Below the pieces are notes generated by a model. That model was not told the origin of the DNA and ran no database searches. It saw only the letters and a program-made list of their open reading frames with translations. From Microbacterium sp. LWO14-1.2 (GTDB lineage: Bacteria; Actinomycetota; Actinomycetes; Actinomycetales; Microbacteriaceae): 64,000 nt of DNA. The number at the start of each line of letters is the position of its first letter. Within the stretch, counting starts at the first letter, position 1. This document shows positions 36,625 through 43,960 of the stretch, in pieces. Made by a program: the position numbers and the translations under genes. The stretch covers positions 248,001 to 312,000 of the forward strand of contig NZ_CP151633.1 in the NCBI RefSeq assembly GCF_038397715.1, in the 5' to 3' direction.

Positions 36625-37778
36625 GCGGGGATCTCCTCGGGTGTCGTGCTGCGCAGCGTCTGGCCCTCCTGGGCGTCGATCCACTGCTGGTCGATGAACT
36701 TGCCGTCGAGGCCGACCTTGTAGGTCTCGAATCGAGTCTTGAGATCGGGCCGCGTCAGTACCTCGGTGTCGAACTCGGTCGTCCAGCCGAGGGGCGTGCA
36801 GTCGGGCATGGACAGCCGGCCGGCGATCGCAGTGGTGTAGGTGGCGAGGTAGAGGTCGATCAGTTCCCAGGCGCGCGACTGGCGGTTCTGGTAGTTGAGC
36901 GTGGATCCCTCGAGGGCGACGTCGGCGGCCCAGGCGGGGATGCCGATCTGGCGGGCGAGCTTGAGATCCATGCGCGACTGCGCGGTCGCGAGCAGCTGCG
37001 AGTCCTGGATGCCGAGGGTCTTGACCTCGATCGACTTGTCGGTGTAGCCGGCTCCGTACTTGGCGCGGGCGTTGCGCCACGACGTCAGCAGCTCGCGGAT
37101 CTGCCAGTCCTCGAGCGGCTTGTCGCCGGTGTTGTGCAGGTCGATAGACGGTACGGGGTTCTCCTCGGCGAGCGAGGCGGCACGGTCGAGGACGACGGCG
37201 CGGCGCAGGGTGCGGATGCCGTCGTGCAGCAGGCCGCCGTCCGGTGCGTCGAACTGGATGACTCCCCAGCCCTCGGCGGCGATGTCCTTGCCCCAGGCCT
37301 TGACGAGCTTGCCGGCGTCGTCGAACTCGGCGTCGGCGCGGTCGAGCAGCTTGACGCCGCCGCGGGCCGGCCAGCCGTAGGCGTCGCGGCGCTGGACGAT
37401 CCACCAGGTGCGCGGGTAGTAGTACAGCGCGTCTGCCGTCCAGATGAGGGTCTGCGACAGCGGCCGGTCAGCCTCGGGCTGCTGCAGGTAGGCGAGCTGC
37501 TGCGAGGTGATCTGACCGTTCTTCTTGGTGACGAGGGGCATGCGGCCGAGGTTGGTGCACAGTACGCGCCGGCCCTTGGCGACGACGTCGAGCTGTTCGG
37601 CGGTGCGGCGCGTGATCTGGATGCCGGATGCGTCGGCCATGCCGAACAGGTTCTGCAGGTCGACCGGGATCAGGTGGCTGCTGTCGGCCCATTCCTCGGG
37701 CGACTTGATCGCGAGGTCGACCGGCTCGTTGAGCCAGCGCCATGCGCGAACCAGGAAGTTGGGCTTGTCGGTATCCAC
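36621..37778 (-). CDS. Phage portal protein
   Basis: A 385-aa portal of the HK97/SPP1 style, forming the dodecameric DNA gate at one capsid vertex. It lies between terminase and protease-capsid. The sequence shows the typical start LVRAWRWLNEPVDLAIKSP, the wing region DALYYYPRTWWIVQRRDAYG and the clip/stem helices QLLATAQSRMDLKLARQIGIPAWAA... YQNRQSRAWELIDLYLATYTTAI. It is short for a portal, in line with the small genome. Its stop overlaps the start of the protease-capsid gene. Confidence 0.85.
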   Translation of the reverse strand: MDTDKPNFLVRAWRWLNEPVDLAIKSPEEWADSSHLIPVDLQNLFGMADASGIQITRRTAEQLDVVAKGRRVLCTNLGRMPLVTKKNGQITSQQLAYLQQPEADRPLSQTLIWTADALYYYPRTWWIVQRRDAYGWPARGGVKLLDRADAEFDDAGKLVKAWGKDIAAEGWGVIQFDAPDGGLLHDGIRTLRRAVVLDRAASLAEENPVPSIDLHNTGDKPLEDWQIRELLTSWRNARAKYGAGYTDKSIEVKTLGIQDSQLLATAQSRMDLKLARQIGIPAWAADVALEGSTLNYQNRQSRAWELIDLYLATYTTAIAGRLSMPDCTPLGWTTEFDTEVLTRPDLKTRFETYKVGLDGKFIDQQWIDAQEGQTLRSTTPEEIPA

Positions 37779-37838
37779 GTCATGAAAGATCCCGGCGACT
37801 CCCGACAGCTGGACGCATTGTCGCGGCGTGTCGTGTTT

Positions 37839-38021
37839 TCAGGCACGCGCCCGGATCTTGGACAGCGTGTCGCGTGCCTGGTCAGTCTCGGGGTGGGCGC
37901 GCTCCTCGTGAGCTGCGCCGATGCGCCAGCCCTCGGCGCGGCTGTCGGCGAGATCGGCAAAGCCTGGGCAGCGGCTGCAGAGCACGACGGTGCTGACGGG
38001 GGTCGAGTCGAGAGAGATCAT
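37839..38021 (-). CDS. Small zinc-finger-like phage protein
   Basis: A 60-aa protein between terminase and portal. VVLCSRCPGFADLAD contains a CxxC pair and is followed by IGAAHEERAHPETD with two histidines, suggesting one zinc-binding unit. GAGG precedes the ATG at 38021, nine bases after the terminase stop. Small genes of this kind occur next to terminases in actinophages; the role is unknown. Confidence 0.65.
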   Translation of the reverse strand: MISLDSTPVSTVVLCSRCPGFADLADSRAEGWRIGAAHEERAHPETDQARDTLSKIRARA

Positions 38022-38030
38022 GGTCAGTCC

Positions 38031-39518
38031 TCAGTAGCTCGTTACGGGCGTCCAGCTGGGCGCGGCGCGGTGGTCGTACATCCACAGCGCGACCGCTGAG
38101 GCGATGGGGCCGGCGACGGGGCCGGTCGAGTCGGCGCGGGAGATCCTGGTCAGCTCGCCGCTGCGCTTCATGACGATGTGCGCGACGCCGTTGGCGAGGG
38201 TGCGGGATCCGTCGTGGATAAGGTTCTTCTCGTCGCGCGCGGCGGTGATCCAGGTCTCGTCCGCGACGCCGCGGTCTTTCATGCCGAGGGTCTGGACGGC
38301 GTCGTCGCCGAGGCGCAGGCGTAGGCGGTCGTTGAGTCGACGGGTGGGGCCGCCGTCGTCAGCGCCGAATGCGGCCGGGCCGTAGCCGTGGATCTCGACT
38401 AGCAGCTCTTCCATCCACTGCGTGCCGGGTGCGGCATGCACGACGCGGGTGCATGCCGTGCCGGCGTCGTCGCGCCAGCTGGCGAGGATCGCGCCCATTT
38501 CGTTGTCGTGCGCGACCTCCCAGGCGACGGCGACGTCGGCCCACGCTGCGCCGATGGTCGGGTCGGCGAGGTCATCCCAGTCGGCCGGCGCAATGAGCGG
38601 GTCGGCGGCTTCCGTCCAGATGTTGCAGAACGCGCGCAGCCAGGTCGGCCGGCTGACCTGGCCAGCGAGTTCCATGAGCGCGGCAAGCTCCTGGGTGCCG
38701 GTGCCGTCCTGCCGGCGCACGGCCGGATGGAATCGGGCGATCGCAACGGGGTCGTACGGATCCTCGCCGTCGGGCAGCGAGGCCTCGAAGTACGCGATCT
38801 TGGGGTGGGATCCGCGGTCGCGGACAGACTCGCGGCCGCGCTCGACCCACTTGCGCAGGAACCTCGAGGCCGCGGTGCCGGCGGTCGAGATGAGCCAGAC
38901 CTGCCGGCGGCCGGCGAGGGTGACCTGAGCGGGGATGATGGCACCCTCGAGGATCGCGTCGCCGAGCAGCTCGTCGAGTTCCCAGATCTCATCCATGCCG
39001 ACGAGCGGCGGGGTTTCGCCGTGCAGCGCGGCCTCGACGGGGGCGAAGATCTTGTTGCGCGCGCCGTTCGGCCAGATGATGCCCTCGTCGCCGGCGGACA
39101 GGCGGAAGATCGGGCCGACGTTCATGAGCGGCGATCCCTCGATCAGCTGCTTCAGGTCGTTGAATCGGCTGCGGGCATCCTTGCCGGTCTGCGCGGTGTA
39201 GAACGTCTTGGCGCCCGGTGTCGTGATCGCGCGCTCGATCTGCACAGGGCCGTACATCGTGGTCTTGCCTGACTGCCTCGGCACGGTGACGATGACGATC
39301 TCGTAGACGAGGTTGCCGAACGAGTCGATCTCGCCGGCGACATCCCAGACGCACCGCTGCCAGGGCATGCCGGGCTTGTCGAGTGCGCGCGCGATCTTGG
39401 CGATGCGGCCGCCGATCGTGCGCCGGCTCGGGTCGCGAGGCGTGGCGTAGGTGAACCCGGCCCAGTCGGGGACGATCGCCGGGATCGCAAACCGTGTGCC
39501 GGCCTCGGCGATCGTCAC
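38031..39518 (-). CDS. terL: Terminase large subunit
   Basis: A 495-aa packaging motor. The ATPase domain has Walker A VPRQSGKTT at 79-87 and Walker B LVGMDEIWE at 172-180; the C-terminal nuclease part shows conserved acidic residues around AADPLIAPADWDDL and GADDGGPTRRLNDRL. The start is a GTG at 39518 overlapping the small-subunit stop (GTGA); an open frame further upstream is a shadow of that gene. It pairs with TerS upstream and portal downstream. Confidence 0.93.
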   Translation of the reverse strand: MTIAEAGTRFAIPAIVPDWAGFTYATPRDPSRRTIGGRIAKIARALDKPGMPWQRCVWDVAGEIDSFGNLVYEIVIVTVPRQSGKTTMYGPVQIERAITTPGAKTFYTAQTGKDARSRFNDLKQLIEGSPLMNVGPIFRLSAGDEGIIWPNGARNKIFAPVEAALHGETPPLVGMDEIWELDELLGDAILEGAIIPAQVTLAGRRQVWLISTAGTAASRFLRKWVERGRESVRDRGSHPKIAYFEASLPDGEDPYDPVAIARFHPAVRRQDGTGTQELAALMELAGQVSRPTWLRAFCNIWTEAADPLIAPADWDDLADPTIGAAWADVAVAWEVAHDNEMGAILASWRDDAGTACTRVVHAAPGTQWMEELLVEIHGYGPAAFGADDGGPTRRLNDRLRLRLGDDAVQTLGMKDRGVADETWITAARDEKNLIHDGSRTLANGVAHIVMKRSGELTRISRADSTGPVAGPIASAVALWMYDHRAAPSWTPVTSY

Positions 39519-39850
39519 TCGTCGTCCCGCAGGGTGTCGACGAAGTCGGCGAAACGCTGCGCGATGTCGCCGGCGATCGGTGCCGGCAGCGCGAGCAGCG
39601 TGTCGCGCAGCTGGCCGGCTGCCATGGCTGCGGCCGAGGCGCGACCGGATCGCCGGCCGGCGGTGACGGCGTCGGCCAGCTCGAGCGCGAGCTGGCACAT
39701 GGCGACGTGCCGCGGCTCGAGCAGCGCGTCGGCCTCGAGCGCCTGGATCGTGGCGATGACTGCGGCGCGCATGGGCGATACGCCGGCCTGGTTCTCGGGC
39801 ACGTACTCGAGGCCGGGCAGCGTCGGCGCGGTTTCGTCATCGTTCGTCAT
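39515..39850 (-). CDS. terS: Terminase small subunit
   Basis: A 111-aa helical, acidic protein directly before and coupled to the terminase large subunit. It contains AVIATIQALEADALLEPRHVAMCQLALELADAVTAGR, the style of actinophage small terminases that recognise the packaging site. Assigned mainly by position. The 91-base gap upstream holds a T-rich tract on the plus strand but no clear hairpin. Confidence 0.78.
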   Translation of the reverse strand: MTNDDETAPTLPGLEYVPENQAGVSPMRAAVIATIQALEADALLEPRHVAMCQLALELADAVTAGRRSGRASAAAMAAGQLRDTLLALPAPIAGDIAQRFADFVDTLRDDE

Positions 39851-39941
39851 GGTCGATCTCGATTCGTGTCAGGCTCGGTTTTTTGTGGGTGATCGGGGAG
39901 AAATGGAAGCGGCTGTGCGTGGGTGTCCAGAACCAGCTGCG

Positions 39942-40550
39942 CTAAAAACCGGCGAACGCGGCGGCTGCGATCTCAAGCCCCTCGGCCGGGACGACCGCGT
40001 TGCGCATGGCCTTGCGGATGTCGGGAACGGTGCCGCGCTCGAGCGGCGGCAGACCGTAGGCCGTGGCGTAGTCCTCGGCTCGAGTGTCGGGCCGCAGGAT
40101 GTTGGTGCCGTGCACGGCCGTCAGCATGAGCGGCGGGTTGCTCGTCCAGTACCAGTGCCGAGGCGTGACCACGTCGGGGGCGATCGGCGGCTCGTAGTAC
40201 ACGTGCACGTTCTCGACGACGTACCGGCCGCCCAGCTCGCGCAGGTGGGCGATCTCCTCCCACAGCCGCGGGTCGGGCTGCAGCTCTCGGCCGTAGCGGC
40301 TCGCGACGACCTTGGCGAGGCGTGAGTGCGAGGGGCAGGGCGGCGATGCCCAGGTCGCGTCGAAGCGGTGGGCGCGCTCGAGGACGTAGGCATGCGCGTC
40401 GCCGACGATGACGGTGTCGTTGGGGTATCGGCGCGCGTACTCGGCCGCTACGCGCTCGTCGATCTCGACGGCCGTGACGTTCCAGTCGCTCGGCCACAGG
40501 TGTCGGTTGCCGCCGATGCCGGCGTAGGCGTTGAGGACGTCGATGCTCAT
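39942..40550 (-). CDS. DNA (cytosine-5) methyltransferase, short phage type
   Basis: A 202-aa enzyme. Motif I is degenerate (LNAYAGIGGNRHLW), motif II is VEID, the catalytic C72 is in motif IV WASPPCPSHS, motif VI is YVVENVHVYY, and motif X is MRNAVVPAEGLEI. The target-recognition part is very short. Such small C5 methyltransferases in phages protect DNA from restriction or mark it for packaging. It is coupled by ATGA to the HNH gene. No partner restriction enzyme is visible other than that HNH protein. Confidence 0.86.
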   Translation of the reverse strand: MSIDVLNAYAGIGGNRHLWPSDWNVTAVEIDERVAAEYARRYPNDTVIVGDAHAYVLERAHRFDATWASPPCPSHSRLAKVVASRYGRELQPDPRLWEEIAHLRELGGRYVVENVHVYYEPPIAPDVVTPRHWYWTSNPPLMLTAVHGTNILRPDTRAEDYATAYGLPPLERGTVPDIRKAMRNAVVPAEGLEIAAAAFAGF

Positions 40551-40855
40551 GTGAAGTACCCCATGCCGCTCTCGACCGGGATACCGACGGGGCGCAGCGG
40601 CTTGCGACCTCGCGAGTAGTTGCACTTGTCGTGCGAGGGGCCGAGGTTGTCGATGTCGTAGACCGCTCCCCCATCGGCTCGAGGGATGATGTGATCCGCG
40701 GTCGTGGCTCCGGGCCGGCCGCAGTTGATGCACAGGTCGCCGTAGGTGGCGAGGGTGAGCTGGACGTAGGCCTGCGCCTTGCGTCCTCCCCAGCGCTCGG
40801 GCTTGGCGTCGGGGTCGGCGAACGCGCCGGGGCCGTGGGGCAGGTTCATCGTCAT
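40547..40855 (-). CDS. HNH endonuclease
   Basis: A 102-aa HNH nuclease. The zinc-stabilised fold is complete: CINC at 42-45, ADHIIPRADGG with H55, DNLGPSHDKCN with N70, H75 and C78. In siphophages such genes near terminase assist packaging or cleave DNA at specific sites. It overlaps both neighbours by four bases. Confidence 0.92.
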   Translation of the reverse strand: MTMNLPHGPGAFADPDAKPERWGGRKAQAYVQLTLATYGDLCINCGRPGATTADHIIPRADGGAVYDIDNLGPSHDKCNYSRGRKPLRPVGIPVESGMGYFT

Positions 40856-40950
40856 CGCTGTCGCCTCGCTCGCAGCTCGAGGACGATCCAGCCGGCGGTG
40901 AAGATGCCAGCCATGACGAGGGTGGCGATCGGCTCGGCGTAGTCGATCAT
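40852..40950 (-). CDS. Tiny single-TM phage protein
   Basis: A 32-aa protein with a membrane helix (PIATLVMAGIFTAGWIVLEL) and a basic C-terminus (RARRQR). It is joined by ATGA overlaps to the HTH gene upstream and the HNH gene downstream, which is the main reason to think it is translated. Function is unknown; a membrane toxin-like or exclusion role is only one possibility. Confidence 0.55.
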   Translation of the reverse strand: MIDYAEPIATLVMAGIFTAGWIVLELRARRQR

Positions 40951-41600
40951 GACGCTGCCCTGACCAGCGGTGCCTCGCCGCAGTTGATGCAGCGGTGTGA
41001 CTTGCTGCCGAGGTCGTGGCTGTACGGCGCTGACCACGCTGCAGGGCAGCGGTCGGTGCGCCAGCGTACGATCGGCGAGTTGTCCACAGCCTTCCGCGTC
41101 GCCTCGTGAGGTACAGCTGGGTCTTTAGATGTTCTTACTTTGGTGTTCTTATAGGTCGACGGCTTACCGGCGACGGCAACCCGTCCGCTGGTGGCACCGG
41201 ACGACGGGATCCCGTCTATGGTCGATCGCGACTTATCCACAGGCTGCAGACCGTCGATCGGGAGCTGCGGCGAGCCGACGACCGGCAGCTGGAACGGGTC
41301 AGTCAGATGGAACACGTAGCCGGCCAGACGGCCGCCCTGAGCGCGTCGCTGCTGCCGGTGGAGGTAGCCGGCTTTCTCGAGTTCCTTGACCGCTGAGCGG
41401 ACGGCCTCGCGGCCCTCTTTCCAGCTCGAGGCCTCGATGGTTGCCATGGTCACCTCGTAGCCGGCCTCGTGCGTCATGAGCCAGACGAGGATGCCGCGAG
41501 CGACCCAGCTGAGCGCCTTGTCGCGCGCGTAGACGTTGGGCACCTGGGTGAAGTCCCGTTCCCATGCCATGCGCTCGCGGCGCAGCGATCCCTCGGTCAT
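40947..41600 (-). CDS. HTH protein with C-terminal zinc ribbon (replication/early protein)
   Basis: A 217-aa early protein. Residues 15-100 (FTQVPNVYARDKALSWVARGILVWLMTH... VRSAVKELEKAGYLHRQQRR) match the winged helix HTH_36/DnaD-like domain common in phage replication-region proteins. The middle is a flexible Ser/Pro-rich linker. The C-terminus has a zinc site (DRCPAAWSAPYSHDLGSKSH, then CINCGEAP). It is the only candidate replication initiator in the prophage. Coupled by overlap to both neighbours. Confidence 0.76.
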   Translation of the reverse strand: MTEGSLRRERMAWERDFTQVPNVYARDKALSWVARGILVWLMTHEAGYEVTMATIEASSWKEGREAVRSAVKELEKAGYLHRQQRRAQGGRLAGYVFHLTDPFQLPVVGSPQLPIDGLQPVDKSRSTIDGIPSSGATSGRVAVAGKPSTYKNTKVRTSKDPAVPHEATRKAVDNSPIVRWRTDRCPAAWSAPYSHDLGSKSHRCINCGEAPLVRAAS

Positions 41601-41857
41601 TCCGCGGCCGCCGGCGTCGTGTTGTTCAAGTGCAGGGCGAACGCGCCGAGGACCCGGACGAGAACGCGATCGCGGGCCTGCTCGGGGATCTGCTGGATGC
41701 GCTGCTCAAGCTGGGCGACGAGGTCGTCGTATCGCCGGCTGCTACCGCCGACGCGATCCTCGGCCAAGATGAGCCGTGCGAGCTTGACGAGGGCGTCGAC
41801 CTCGTTCTGGATCTCTGCGAGGATCATGGCTTCCCACGATCCGCCGGCGTTGGTCAT
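41597..41857 (-). CDS. First leftward early gene, unknown function
   Basis: An 86-aa helical protein (AMILAEIQNEVDALVKLARLI..., DDLVAQLEQRIQQIPEQARDR), with GGGAG before the ATG at 41857. It heads the leftward lytic block and faces the repressor across the operator region. It could be a Cro-like, excision-directing or anti-repressor factor by position, but no helix-turn-helix is evident. No family was recognised. Confidence 0.65.
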   Translation of the reverse strand: MTNAGGSWEAMILAEIQNEVDALVKLARLILAEDRVGGSSRRYDDLVAQLEQRIQQIPEQARDRVLVRVLGAFALHLNNTTPAAAE

Positions 41858-41893
41858 GTCTACTCCCGATCTTGTGAGCGCCAGATAGGCGCA

Positions 41894-41913
41894 TGTCCAA
41901 GATTCGGGCACGC
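41894..41913. promoter_or_regulatory. Candidate phage operator, copy 1
   Basis: First copy of the 20-bp element TGTCCAAGATTCGGGCACGC, with partly symmetric arms (GTCC / GGGC). It lies nearer the lytic leftward gene, so a repressor bound here would block the early promoter. Confidence 0.62.
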
Positions 41914-41941
41914 GATTGATATGTGTGTATTGACGTCGGCG

Positions 41942-41961
41942 TGTCCAAGATTCGGGCACGC
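41942..41961. promoter_or_regulatory. Candidate phage operator, copy 2, over the repressor promoter
   Basis: Exact second copy of the 20-bp element, 48 bases from the first. It directly precedes TACACT (41962-41967), a -10 box six bases before the repressor ATG. Binding here would give autoregulation. Confidence 0.62.
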
Positions 41962-41973
41962 TACACTCGCAGC

Positions 41974-42222
41974 ATGAGCATGACTGTTACGTGGACACTC
42001 GGTGAGATCCTTGCGAAGCTGCGCAAGGATGCCGGCATGGATCAGGCGACGATGGCTAAGCACGTCGGGATCGCCAGGAACACGCTCTCGAACTACGAGA
42101 CAGACAAGAACAGCCCACCGTTCGACGTAATCGTACGGTGGGCTGCTGTCACAGGTGCCAGCCTCGATTGGCTGGCGTCGGTGTGCACCCCCAGGGACTT
42201 GAACCCTGAACCCACTGATTAA
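41974..42222 (+). CDS. Phage immunity repressor (XRE family), prophage-truncated form
   Basis: An 82-aa helix-turn-helix protein. The XRE domain spans about 9-67 (LGEILAKLRKDAGMDQATMAKHVGIARNTLSNYETDKNSPP). The last 12 residues, CTPRDLNPEPTD, are encoded by the attachment core, i.e. antisense to the tRNA-Lys 3' half, and the TAA stop is completed by the host base just beyond it. In the circular phage the frame would run on for 22 codons. TACACT (41962-41967) six bases before the ATG suggests a leaderless mRNA, and a 20-bp operator copy abuts it. It is the only repressor candidate in the prophage. Confidence 0.87.
   Translation: MSMTVTWTLGEILAKLRKDAGMDQATMAKHVGIARNTLSNYETDKNSPPFDVIVRWAAVTGASLDWLASVCTPRDLNPEPTD
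42183..42220. repeat. attR core (3' end of tRNA-Lys and end of the repressor gene)
   Basis: The 38-bp copy matching 26121-26158. It restores the tRNA-Lys gene on one strand and encodes the repressor C-terminus on the other. Next base is A, where attL has C. Confidence 0.93.
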
Positions 42223-42256
42223 GAGTCAGTTGCTCTGCCGATTGAGCTAGAGGTGC
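42184..42256 (-). tRNA. tRNA-Lys (CTT anticodon)
   Basis: 73 nt, no encoded CCA. The acceptor stem GCACCTC pairs with GGGGTGC, discriminator A. The anticodon arm ACTGA-CTCTTAA-TCAGT gives anticodon CTT for AAG codons. The 5' half is host sequence and the 3' half was supplied by the prophage. On the minus strand a TAATGT box (42288-42293) upstream could be its -10. Its native terminator appears to be at 26080-26115, so transcripts now enter the repressor gene in antisense. Confidence 0.97.
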
Positions 42257-42404
42257 GTGGTCCGGGTGATTCCCCGACCGAGGAATTACATTACCAGCCG
42301 ACGAGCGCTGGGCGAAATCGAGGCCGGGGCGCACCGAGCCCGCGCGTGTCGCCGCATGTCGCCGCTGCCGCTCGCTCGGAAACGACGACGGTTATCCTTG
42401 AGGC

Positions 42405-43202
42405 GTGACCGCCACCCCCGCTGCCGCCGACCTGTCCCGCGACCTCGAGCTCGCCCTCCGGCTGGCCGACGCCGCCGACGCGCAGTCTCTGCCCCGCTTC
42501 GACTCCGCCGACCTGCAGGTGTCGAGGAAGGCGGACAGCTCGCACGTGACGGATGCCGACCTCGCCACCGAGCGCGCGATCCGTGACGTTCTCTCGACCG
42601 AGCGCGCCGACGACGGCGTCTTCGGCGAGGAGTTCGGCGCCGAAGGCGACACCCACAAGCAATGGATCATCGACCCGATCGACGGCACGGCGAACTTCCT
42701 CAGAGGCGTCCCGCTCTGGGGCACCATGATCGCCCTCGCGATCGACGGCGTGCCGCAGGTCGGAGTGGTGAGCATGCCGGCACTCGGACGACGGTGGTGG
42801 GGCGCTGCGGGCCTCGGCGCGTGGACCGCGACCGATCACGACCCCCGGCGCATCGAGGTGTCGGCGGTCGACTCGCTCGATGACGCGAGTGTGAGCTTCC
42901 AGAGCATCGCCCAGTGGACGCGCGCCGGTCACCGCGACCAGCTCCTCCGCCTCGCCGACCGCGTGTGGCGCGACCGCGCCTACGGCGACATCTACGCCTA
43001 CATGCTCCTCGCCGAAGGCCGCATCGACATGGTCGCCGAGTTCGACGTGAAGGAGTACGACATCGCGGCGGCCGTGCCGATCGTCCGCGAAGCCGGCGGA
43101 CGCATGACCGGCTTCGACGGCGCGGAGACGATCTCCGACCTGTCGACACTCGCCACCAACGGCGTCCTCCACGACGCGTTCCTCGAGCTCTTGCACGACT
43201 GA
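42405..43202 (+). CDS. hisN: Histidinol-phosphatase-type inositol monophosphatase family protein
   Basis: A 265-aa Mg-dependent phosphatase. The metal site is visible as GEEF (74-77), DPIDGT (90-95) and a late EYDIAAAVPIVREAGG. The sequence pattern, including FLRGVPLWGTMIALAIDG and RDRAYGDIYAYMLLAEGR, fits actinobacterial HisN (histidinol-phosphate to histidinol) better than generic inositol phosphatases, but substrate needs proof. The GTG at 42405 lies six bases behind TATCCT (42393-42398), a leaderless promoter. Confidence 0.86.
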   Translation: MTATPAAADLSRDLELALRLADAADAQSLPRFDSADLQVSRKADSSHVTDADLATERAIRDVLSTERADDGVFGEEFGAEGDTHKQWIIDPIDGTANFLRGVPLWGTMIALAIDGVPQVGVVSMPALGRRWWGAAGLGAWTATDHDPRRIEVSAVDSLDDASVSFQSIAQWTRAGHRDQLLRLADRVWRDRAYGDIYAYMLLAEGRIDMVAEFDVKEYDIAAAVPIVREAGGRMTGFDGAETISDLSTLATNGVLHDAFLELLHD

Positions 43203-43216
43203 TCCGGAAGCCAGCG

Positions 43217-43786
43217 ATGAAGCCCCGCACCCCCGCCGCCGCGCTCGGCGCCCTCCTCCTCGTCCTCGCCCTCACTGCGTGCGGGGCGACGCCCGACTCG
43301 GACGCCTCGCCGACGCCCGATGCGCCGAAGCCGACGCCGAGCGCGACGCCCCAGCCCGCGTCGTCGCCGACTCCGACCGCTGACGCTGCGGAACCGGCCT
43401 GCGACACGATCATCTCGCCGGGCACCGTCGACGCCCTCACCTCGCAGGGGTGGACGTTCGAGGAGAAGGAATTCGTGATCGGCGACGTGCCGCTCCCCGA
43501 CGGTCTGCTGTGCTTCTGGGCGGACTACAGCGTCGCATCCGACCACGGCCAGCTGTACGGGTGGTCGGAGATCACTCCGGATGACGCGTCGCGCGCGCAG
43601 ACCGCGCTGCTCGGAGAGGGCTGGACGCGCGAGGACGGCGCCGACGGCATCTACCTGACCGAGAACCCGCAGTTCTCGATGGGCACCGACGAAGACGGCT
43701 ACGGCATGACGTACCTCTTCGGTGACGGATGGGTGAAGTTCGCCGACACCCGCCAGGGACTCATCCTCATCGACTGGGCCGGCTGA
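43217..43786 (+). CDS. Secreted lipoprotein of unknown function
   Basis: A 189-aa protein with a lipoprotein signal: the hydrophobic stretch ALGALLLVLALTAC ends at the lipobox, so C22 would be lipidated on the outer face of the membrane. A Pro/Thr/Ala/Ser-rich spacer (about 25-55) precedes a globular domain with two cysteines (EPACDTII, GLLCFWADY) likely disulphide-bonded. It starts 14 bases after hisN and is probably in the same operon. Family not recognised. Confidence 0.83.
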   Translation: MKPRTPAAALGALLLVLALTACGATPDSDASPTPDAPKPTPSATPQPASSPTPTADAAEPACDTIISPGTVDALTSQGWTFEEKEFVIGDVPLPDGLLCFWADYSVASDHGQLYGWSEITPDDASRAQTALLGEGWTREDGADGIYLTENPQFSMGTDEDGYGMTYLFGDGWVKFADTRQGLILIDWAG

Positions 43787-43960
43787 AGAGCACATTCCGC
43801 GCACCGGTGATTACACCGGGCGAAGAGGAAGCGCGCCTCCCCCGCCGCCGGTATACCAGCGACTCCTCGGCGTGTGAGAGTGAGAGCATCTCCACTCAGC
43901 GATCACCCGATCGCGCCTTGTGACGCAGGCTCCCGTGGTGACCGAGCAGAAGGAGCGGCG

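Larger units (their letters stand above)
26121..42220. mobile_element. Small temperate siphovirus-type prophage in tRNA-Lys, about 16.1 kb
   Basis: The element is bounded by 38-bp exact repeats (26121-26158 and 42183-42220) identical to the 3' end of tRNA-Lys(CTT). Inside are a tyrosine integrase next to attL and a full leftward morphogenesis block: terminase small and large, portal, protease-capsid, connector-type proteins, tail tube, tape measure, tail tip and S74 fibre. A lysis module and a divergent repressor at attR complete it. No transposase and no broken gene was seen, so it may be functional. Long-tailed flexible morphology is inferred from the tape measure and tube genes. Confidence 0.95.

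Noticed and set aside
39851..39941. cos packaging site or late promoter before terS
   Set aside because: The gap holds only a T-rich tract; no inverted repeat or promoter could be supported.
41894..41961. Short CRISPR array
   Set aside because: Only two 20-bp repeats with a single 28-base gap, in a divergent promoter region, and no cas gene nearby; operator function fits better.
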